Positions 1-6,114 of a stretch of DNA of 6,114 nt are shown here, piece by piece (within the stretch, counting starts at the first letter, position 1; each line of letters starts with the position of its first letter). The stretch spans positions 1 to 6,114 of the forward strand of contig JAEKMB010000267.1 of the NCBI GenBank assembly GCA_019508105.1, given 5' to 3'. The notes beneath the pieces are model-generated. The model saw nothing but the letters and a program-made list of their open reading frames with translations. It did no database searches and was not told where the DNA came from. The stretch is from Alphaproteobacteria bacterium (lineage in GTDB: Bacteria; Pseudomonadota; Alphaproteobacteria; Micropepsales; Micropepsaceae). A program made the translations under genes and the position numbers.

Positions 1-338
1 GGCCCCAAGCCCTCGCTCCAGCCCAGCATTTCCGGCTGCTTGTCGAGATGGCCATACATCAACACTGTTCCCGGCGCTTCACCGGGGATTTCGATGAAGA
101 TCAGCGGGGTGCGCCCATCCAGCCGCACGATCTCCAACGAGGCACCGGGAAAGGCGGTCAATTTCGCCTTTGCCCAGGCGGCAAACATCTGCGCCACCCG
201 TTCCATATGGCCCAGCGCCTGCCAATCCTTCTCGAAGGCGGGGCTCTTGTTGGGAATGCGGATGTAGTCGGTCAGCGCCGGGATGATCTCGTCATCCCAG
301 ATACGTTCCATGAAGGCTGTGACTTTAGGGAAATCCAC
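1..338 (-). CDS. M20 family metallopeptidase, N-terminal part (runs off left edge)
   Basis: This is the first 112 codons of a zinc-dependent peptidase of the M20 (carboxypeptidase G2 / carnosinase-like dipeptidase) family. The family hydrolyses dipeptides or trims amino acids from peptides, probably in the cytoplasm; no signal peptide is visible. The strongest evidence is YGHLDKQPE at residues 95-103. In it His97 is a predicted metal ligand and Asp99 the catalytic-support residue of the family HxD motif. It is followed by a GW..GLG stretch, and RIPNKSP near residues 27-33 is also typical of this subgroup. The remaining ligands and the dimerisation domain lie outside the window. I chose the GTG at 338-336 because it gives the N-terminus MDFPKVTAFMERIWDDEIIP, and its G is the last base of the ancestral maeB stop (TAGTG overlap). 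An ATG at 311-309, nine codons later, is the alternative; neither has a clear Shine-Dalgarno. It is probably co-transcribed with maeB. The family is certain enough, the exact substrate is not. Confidence 0.87.
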   Translation of the reverse strand, partial: MDFPKVTAFMERIWDDEIIPALTDYIRIPNKSPAFEKDWQALGHMERVAQMFAAWAKAKLTAFPGASLEIVRLDGRTPLIFIEIPGEAPGTVLMYGHLDKQPEMLGWSEGLG

Positions 339-350
339 TACTGGCTGACG

Positions 351-2519
<2,169 letters not shown>

Positions 2520-2526
2520 TCGGATA

Positions 2527-2531
2527 CCCCT
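2527..2531 (-). promoter_or_regulatory. Shine-Dalgarno of maeB
   Basis: AGGGG on the minus strand, 7 bases before the ATG at 2519-2517. It decides the maeB start: the longer in-frame ATG at 2576 has no comparable site, and the extra 19 residues look unlike the family. Confidence 0.65.
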
Positions 2532-2553
2532 GCGTTCTGCCGTTTGGTGCGGA

Positions 2554-2562
2554 TTTTCCACA
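2554..2562 (+). promoter_or_regulatory. Single DnaA-box-like 9-mer in the maeB-mutS divergent region
   Basis: TTTTCCACA fits the relaxed DnaA box TTWTNCACA exactly. It lies between the divergent starts, overlapping the expected start of the maeB transcript. Only one copy is seen, with no AT-rich unwinding region, so this is not an origin. It may be chance or a minor regulatory site. Confidence 0.2.
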
Positions 2563-2563
2563 G

Positions 2564-2592
2564 AATAACCACGCATGCGGCGATTGCATCAA
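2564..2592 (-). promoter_or_regulatory. Weak candidate promoter for maeB
   Basis: On the minus strand TTGATG (2592-2587) is followed after 17 bases by GTTATT (2569-2564); an alternative -10, TATTCT (2567-2562), sits at 19 bases. The -35 matches the sigma-70 consensus at 4 of 6 bases and the -10 is poor. Position suits a transcript starting near 2557, some 35-40 bases before the maeB ATG. No equally good pair was found for mutS on the plus strand in the same 119-base divergent region. Confidence 0.25.
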
Positions 2593-2625
2593 GCTTACAT
2601 GACGCAGGGACGCGGCCGGCTCTGC

Positions 2626-2630
2626 TAAGG
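2626..2630 (+). promoter_or_regulatory. Shine-Dalgarno of mutS
   Basis: TAAGG, 8 bases before the ATG at 2639. It supports this ATG over the in-frame ATGs at codons 4 and 11, which have no such site. Confidence 0.5.
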
Positions 2631-2638
2631 TTGCTCGC

Positions 2639-5323
2639 ATGAGCGAGATGGACCTTGGCCTGGTGCCCATGGAGGTGCCTGCGGAAGCGGCAGTATCCGG
2701 CGACACCACCCCCATGATGGCGCAATATCTCGCACTGAAAGCGGCGCATGCGGATTATCTGCTGTTCTACCGGATGGGCGATTTCTACGAGCTTTTCTTC
2801 GCGGATGCAGCAAAAGCGGCCGAGGCGCTGGACATTGCCCTGACCAAGCGCGGCAAGCATCTGGGCGAGGACATCCCCATGTGCGGCGTGCCGGTGCATG
2901 CCGCCGAGTCCTATCTGGAAAAGCTGATCCGCAAGGGCTACCGGGTGGCGGTCTGCGAGCAGGTGGAAGATCCGGCCGAAGCCAAGAAGCGCGGCGCCAA
3001 ATCGGTGGTCAAGCGCGAAGTGGTGCGGCTGGTCACGCCGGGCACTTTGACGGAAGACGCGCTCTTGGAAGCGCGGGCTTCCAATTTGCTGGCGGCACTG
3101 GGGCGCAGTGGTGCGGATTTCGCGCTGGCCAGCGCCGACATGTCGACGGGCGAATTTTCCGTGGCGGCGGTCGGCCAAAGCGAGATCGCCACCGAACTGG
3201 CGCGGCTGAGCCCGCGCGAGTTGCTGCTGCCCGATGCGCTGTTGGCACAGGAAGAGTTTGCCGCCCTGTTCAAGGCGCAAGGCCTGGCGCTGTCGCCCTT
3301 GCCGGGCAGCCGGTTTGATTCCGCCAATGGCGAACGCGCCCTCAAGGCGCATTACAACATGTTGTCGCTGGACGGCTTGGGCGCCTTTTCCAGAGCCGAA
3401 TTGTCGGCGGCGGGCGCACTGATCGCTTATCTGGAACTGACCCAGAAAGGCGCCAAGGTGGCGCTGCAGCGGATCGCGCGGGTGTCGCCGGCGCATTTCA
3501 TGGGCATCGACGCCGCCACCCGCCGCAACCTGGAACTGACCCAGACCCTGGCCGGACAACGCAGCGGCTCACTGCTGGCACAGATTGACCGCACCGTGAC
3601 GGCGTGCGGCGCACGCATGCTGGCGGGACGGCTGGCGGCGCCACTCACCGACGTCAAACAGATCGGCGCCCGGCATGACGCGGTCGAAGCCTTCGCCAAG
3701 GATTCCGAATTGCGGCGCAAGGCGCGCGAAGCCTTGCGCGCCACGCCCGACATTGCCCGCGCCCTGGGGCGCTTGTCGGTGGCGCGTGGCGGCCCGCGCG
3801 ATCTGGCCAATCTGCGCGATGGGGTGAAGGCAGCGCGAGGTCTCGCACATGGCTTGCGCAAAGAAGCGCTGGCGGGGGAAGCGCTCAGCGCCATCGACAC
3901 GCTGGCGCAGAACATCGCCGCGGTGTCGCGTCTGTCCGACGGGCTGGAATTTTTGCTGGTGGAGGAGCCGCCCTATCTGGCGCGTGATGGCGGCTTCATC
4001 CGGAGCGGCGCCCATGCGCCGCTGGACGAGCTGCGCGCCTTGCGGGACGAATCCCGCCGGGTCATTGCCGGCCTGGAAGGCAAGTATCGCCAGTCCAGCG
4101 GCGTGACACAGCTCAAGATCAAGCATAACGGCGTGCTCGGCTATTTCATCGAAGTCAGCCAGCAACATGCCGACAAGCTACTCAGCGATAAGGAAACCTT
4201 CCGCCATCGCCAGACCATGGCGGGCGCGGTGCGCTTTTCCACCGATGAACTGGCGTGTTTGGCGTCGCGCATCGCCGAAGCGGGGGACGGGGCGTTGGCG
4301 CTGGAAGCGGCGCTGTTCGACGAGATGTCGATGCTGGCGATCGAGCATGGCGAAGCCTTGTCGGCCATCGCCGAGGCGTTGGGCACGCTCGATGTCGCCG
4401 CCAGCCTGGGCGGGCTCGCTGTTGCCGCGCGCTATGTGCGGCCGAAAATCGACAACGGCCTTTCGTTCAACATCACCCGCGGACGCCATCCGGTGGTGGA
4501 AGCGGCGCTGCAAAGCGGTAATGCCGGGCCTTTTGTGCCCAATGACTGCGACCTGTCGCCAGGCGCCAAAGGGCGGCTCTGGCTGGTAACCGGTCCCAAT
4601 ATGGCCGGTAAATCCACTTTCCTGCGCCAGAATGCCTTGATCGCCATTCTCGCCCAGACCGGCAGCTTTGTGCCGGCAGAAGCGGCCCATATCGGCATCG
4701 TGGATCGCCTCTTCAGCCGCGTGGGCGCCGGCGACGACCTGGCGGCGGGCCGCAGCACTTTCATGGTCGAAATGGTGGAGACCGCCGCGATTCTGAATCA
4801 GGCCACGGCCAAAAGCCTGGTCATCCTGGACGAGATTGGGCGCGGCACCGCGACTTACGACGGCCTCGCCATCGCCTGGGCCGCGGCGGAGCATCTGCAT
4901 GAGACCAACAAGAGCCGCGCGCTGTTCGCCACGCATTATCACGAGATGGTGGCGCTGGCCGAGCGGCTGAAGTCCATGGCCTGCTACACCATGAAAGTGC
5001 GGGAATGGAATGACAGTATCGTCTTCCTGCATGAAGTGATTTCCGGCACCGCCGACCGCTCCTATGGCATCCATGTCGCCAAGCTGGCAGGCCTGCCGGC
5101 GGCGGTGGTGGCCCGCGCCGAGGAAGTGCTGCGCGCCCTGGAAGAGGGGCGCGAAGGCCACAAGCCGCTGGCGAAAATTGATGATCTTCCCTTGTTCGGC
5201 GCCAGCGCGCCCGCGCCCAAGGGCAGCGCGGTGGAAGACGCCTTGAAGACGATCGAGCCGGATGCCTTGTCGCCCAAAGAGGCGCTGGAAGTCCTCTATG
5301 ACCTCAAGCGCAAGCTGCAGTAA
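2639..5323 (+). CDS. mutS: DNA mismatch repair ATPase MutS
   Basis: MutS recognises mismatches and small loops in newly replicated DNA, then forms an ATP-bound sliding clamp that recruits MutL. The 894-residue product is full length for alphaproteobacteria. The mismatch-binding domain comes first (about 24-135), with the Phe-x-Glu wedge as Phe49-Tyr50-Glu51 in [10 protein letters not shown]. The connector domain follows, then the lever and clamp region with [15 protein letters not shown] at 492-506. The ABC-type ATPase has Walker [10 protein letters not shown] at 652-660, the signature STFMVEM from Ser706, Walker B ending Asp731-Glu732 in LDEIGRGT, and a switch histidine His766 in ATHYHEM. 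DLPLF at 849-853 resembles the beta-clamp binding pentapeptide, and the C-terminus [14 protein letters not shown] is the usual short dimer or tetramer helix. No frameshift or missing catalytic residue is seen. It diverges from maeB and is followed 9 bases later by the UspA-like gene, probably in the same transcript. Confidence 0.98.
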   Translation: MSEMDLGLVPMEVPAEAAVSGDTTPMMAQYLALKAAHADYLLFYRMGDFYELFFADAAKAAEALDIALTKRGKHLGEDIPMCGVPVHAAESYLEKLIRKGYRVAVCEQVEDPAEAKKRGAKSVVKREVVRLVTPGTLTEDALLEARASNLLAALGRSGADFALASADMSTGEFSVAAVGQSEIATELARLSPRELLLPDALLAQEEFAALFKAQGLALSPLPGSRFDSANGERALKAHYNMLSLDGLGAFSRAELSAAGALIAYLELTQKGAKVALQRIARVSPAHFMGIDAATRRNLELTQTLAGQRSGSLLAQIDRTVTACGARMLAGRLAAPLTDVKQIGARHDAVEAFAKDSELRRKAREALRATPDIARALGRLSVARGGPRDLANLRDGVKAARGLAHGLRKEALAGEALSAIDTLAQNIAAVSRLSDGLEFLLVEEPPYLARDGGFIRSGAHAPLDELRALRDESRRVIAGLEGKYRQSSGVTQLKIKHNGVLGYFIEVSQQHADKLLSDKETFRHRQTMAGAVRFSTDELACLASRIAEAGDGALALEAALFDEMSMLAIEHGEALSAIAEALGTLDVAASLGGLAVAARYVRPKIDNGLSFNITRGRHPVVEAALQSGNAGPFVPNDCDLSPGAKGRLWLVTGPNMAGKSTFLRQNALIAILAQTGSFVPAEAAHIGIVDRLFSRVGAGDDLAAGRSTFMVEMVETAAILNQATAKSLVILDEIGRGTATYDGLAIAWAAAEHLHETNKSRALFATHYHEMVALAERLKSMACYTMKVREWNDSIVFLHEVISGTADRSYGIHVAKLAGLPAAVVARAEEVLRALEEGREGHKPLAKIDDLPLFGASAPAPKGSAVEDALKTIEPDALSPKEALEVLYDLKRKLQ

Positions 5324-5332
5324 GATCGGGCC

Positions 5333-5806
5333 ATGAGCAGCCCTGCCTCCCGCAGCCCGCGCAAATTCCTGGTGGTGATCGACAAGACGCCGGAATGCAA
5401 GGTGGCGCTGCGCTTCGCCACCCGCCGCGCCCAGCATACCAGCGGCCGCGTCACCCTGATGTGCGCCGCCACCCCGCCCGACTTTCAGCAATGGCGCGGC
5501 GTGGAGGAGATCATGCGCGACGAGGCCTATGCCGAGGCCGAGGCCATGCTGCACGAGGCCGCCAAGGTAGTGAACGATCTGTCGGGCATCCTGCCCGAGC
5601 TGGTGATCCCCTATGGCCTGACTACCGAATGCCTGGCGGCGCTGCTGAAAGAGGACAAGGACATCTCCATCCTGGTGCTGGCCTCCGGCGCCGGCAAGGA
5701 AGGCCCCGGGCCGCTGGTGTCCATGTTCGGCGCCGCGGTCCAGGCCATTCCCGTCACCATCGTGCCGGGCAATTTCACCAACGAGCAGATTGACGCTTTG
5801 GCGTGA
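5333..5806 (+). CDS. Universal stress protein (UspA) family protein
   Basis: A 157-residue single-domain protein of the Usp fold, probably cytoplasmic. The first strand KFLVVID (11-17) ends in the conserved Asp17, followed by a helix starting near Glu21. The last strands SILVLASG (112-119) and PVTIVPGN (140-147) enclose the loop that in ATP-binding Usp proteins reads G-x2-G-x9-G-(S/T). Here the loop is G121-KE-G124, then Gly133-Ala134: the spacing is one short and the Ser/Thr is absent, so nucleotide binding is doubtful. Usp proteins are linked to stress survival, but the molecular role is rarely known and cannot be read from the sequence. The ATG at 5333 lies 9 bases after the mutS stop, with only a weak GGG-type ribosome site, suggesting translational dependence on mutS. 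A terminator-like hairpin follows at 5875. Family assignment is fairly sure, function is not. Confidence 0.82.
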   Translation: MSSPASRSPRKFLVVIDKTPECKVALRFATRRAQHTSGRVTLMCAATPPDFQQWRGVEEIMRDEAYAEAEAMLHEAAKVVNDLSGILPELVIPYGLTTECLAALLKEDKDISILVLASGAGKEGPGPLVSMFGAAVQAIPVTIVPGNFTNEQIDALA

Positions 5807-5818
5807 CCGCCCCTCCGC

Positions 5819-5950
5819 TGTCATTCCCGGCCGAGCGCCGCGCGAGCGGCGCGAGGGGAAGGGAACCCAGGTGGTCAGACCGGGTCTGATTTTTCCTGCC
5901 TGGGCCCCCTTCCCTCACAGCGGCTTCGCCGCTGTTCGCCGGGGATGACA
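5819..5950. repeat. 132-base nested palindromic repeat (MITE- or REP-like)
   Basis: The ends TGTCATTCCCGGC and GCCGGGGATGACA pair over 13 positions with one G-T wobble. Inside, the left arm folds as GCGCCGC (5835-5841), GCGA loop, GCGGCGC (5846-5852). The right arm folds as ACAGCGGC (5917-5924), TTC loop, GCCGCTGT (5928-5935). Further in, GAGGGGAAGGGAACCCAGG on the left pairs imperfectly with a CCTGGG...CCCTTCCCTC stretch on the right (from 5899). A third hairpin occupies the centre. The whole can fold into a cruciform or cloverleaf. TGTCATTCCC/TGTCATCCCC-ended dispersed palindromes are, from memory, common between genes in alphaproteobacteria. No transposase is encoded and no target-site duplication is evident. 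Confidence 0.8.
5875..5894 (+). terminator. Rho-independent terminator-like hairpin after the UspA-like gene
   Basis: TCAGAC, loop CGG, GTCTGA (5875-5889) directly followed by TTTTT (5890-5894). The stem is short (6 base pairs), but the T tract is in the right place for transcripts coming from mutS and the UspA-like gene. It sits 68 bases after the stop at 5806, at the exact centre of the larger palindrome, whose outer stems would compete with or extend it in RNA. Confidence 0.5.
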
Positions 5951-5990
5951 CTTGAGATGCGGCAGCTTGGCGGGGCGACACCAGCAGCGT

Positions 5991-5996
5991 AAGAAG
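5991..5996 (+). promoter_or_regulatory. Ribosome binding site of the HIG1-type gene
   Basis: AAGAAG, 5 bases before the ATG at 6002, a one-mismatch version of AAGGAG. It supports this start. Confidence 0.4.
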
Positions 5997-6001
5997 CGCC
6001 C

Positions 6002-6114
6002 ATGGGAAAGATCCTTGTCGCTGTGGCCGTCGGCCTTGTCTTCCTGGTCCTTTGCCTGGGGCTTTATACCCTGTGGCGGGGCGGCGACACGGCCCGCACT
6101 TGGTCCAATAAACT
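6002..6114 (+). CDS. HIG1-domain (twin transmembrane) protein, N-terminal part (runs off right edge)
   Basis: The first 37 codons are visible. The protein starts with a hydrophobic segment (about residues 4-24, ILVAVAVGLVFLVLCLGLYT). It continues with a Gly-Gly turn in LWRGGD and then TARTWSNK, with the next codon cut at the edge. A single short membrane helix followed by a GG and a ...SNK-L motif is how alphaproteobacterial HIG1_N (hypoxia-induced protein conserved region, PF04588) proteins begin; the second helix should follow outside the window. Mitochondrial relatives associate with respiratory cytochrome c oxidase; the bacterial role is not settled. It is separated from the UspA-like gene by the palindrome and its terminator-like hairpin, so it probably has its own promoter, though none is evident in 5951-6001. 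Confidence 0.7.
   Translation, partial: MGKILVAVAVGLVFLVLCLGLYTLWRGGDTARTWSNK

Noticed and set aside
2520..2576. Longer maeB start at 2576 giving 19 more residues
   Set aside because: The extension is unlike the family and lacks a ribosome site, whereas the ATG at 2519 has AGGGG 7 bases upstream.
4178..5824. Long minus-strand open frame (548 codons) antisense to mutS and the UspA-like gene
   Set aside because: It is rich in His, Gln, Arg and Gly with no recognisable domain, as expected for the antisense of GC-rich coding DNA, and the plus strand encodes clear MutS and Usp proteins.
5819..5950. CRISPR array or insertion sequence in the intergenic palindrome
   Set aside because: There are no regularly spaced direct repeats with unique spacers and no transposase frame; the structure is one inverted unit.

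Overview
The window is a GC-rich chromosomal stretch that looks alphaproteobacterial. The evidence is a NADP-type malic enzyme fused to a phosphotransacetylase-like domain divergent from mutS, a small HIG1-type membrane protein, and a dispersed palindromic repeat with TGTCATTCCC-type ends. The genus cannot be fixed from the sequence. A free-living lineage such as the Caulobacterales, Rhizobiales or Micropepsales would fit, but that is inference.

Layout. On the minus strand, reading right to left from a central divergent region (2520-2638), lies maeB (2519 to 351), followed by the first 112 codons of an M20-family metallopeptidase that runs off the left edge (338 to 1). On the plus strand lie mutS (2639-5323) and, 9 bases later, a small UspA-like gene (5333-5806). 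A 132-base nested palindrome (5819-5950) with a terminator-like hairpin at its centre comes next. The start of a HIG1-domain (twin transmembrane) protein gene (6002 onward) runs off the right edge.

The genes are mostly housekeeping: central carbon metabolism (malate to pyruvate), peptide hydrolysis, DNA mismatch repair, a stress-type small protein and a respiratory-type membrane protein. No new multigene system is visible.

Two observations deserve attention. First, maeB appears to carry an out-of-frame internal deletion of about 25 codons near its 3' end. The conserved C-terminal tail is still encoded in another frame up to a stop at 338-340, and that stop overlaps the GTG start of the peptidase. 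The maeB product therefore ends in about 31 frameshifted residues at 351. Second, the repeat downstream of the UspA-like gene has two arms, each carrying its own hairpin of different sequence but the same shape, inside a long outer stem. This suggests that structure, not just sequence, is kept in this repeat family.
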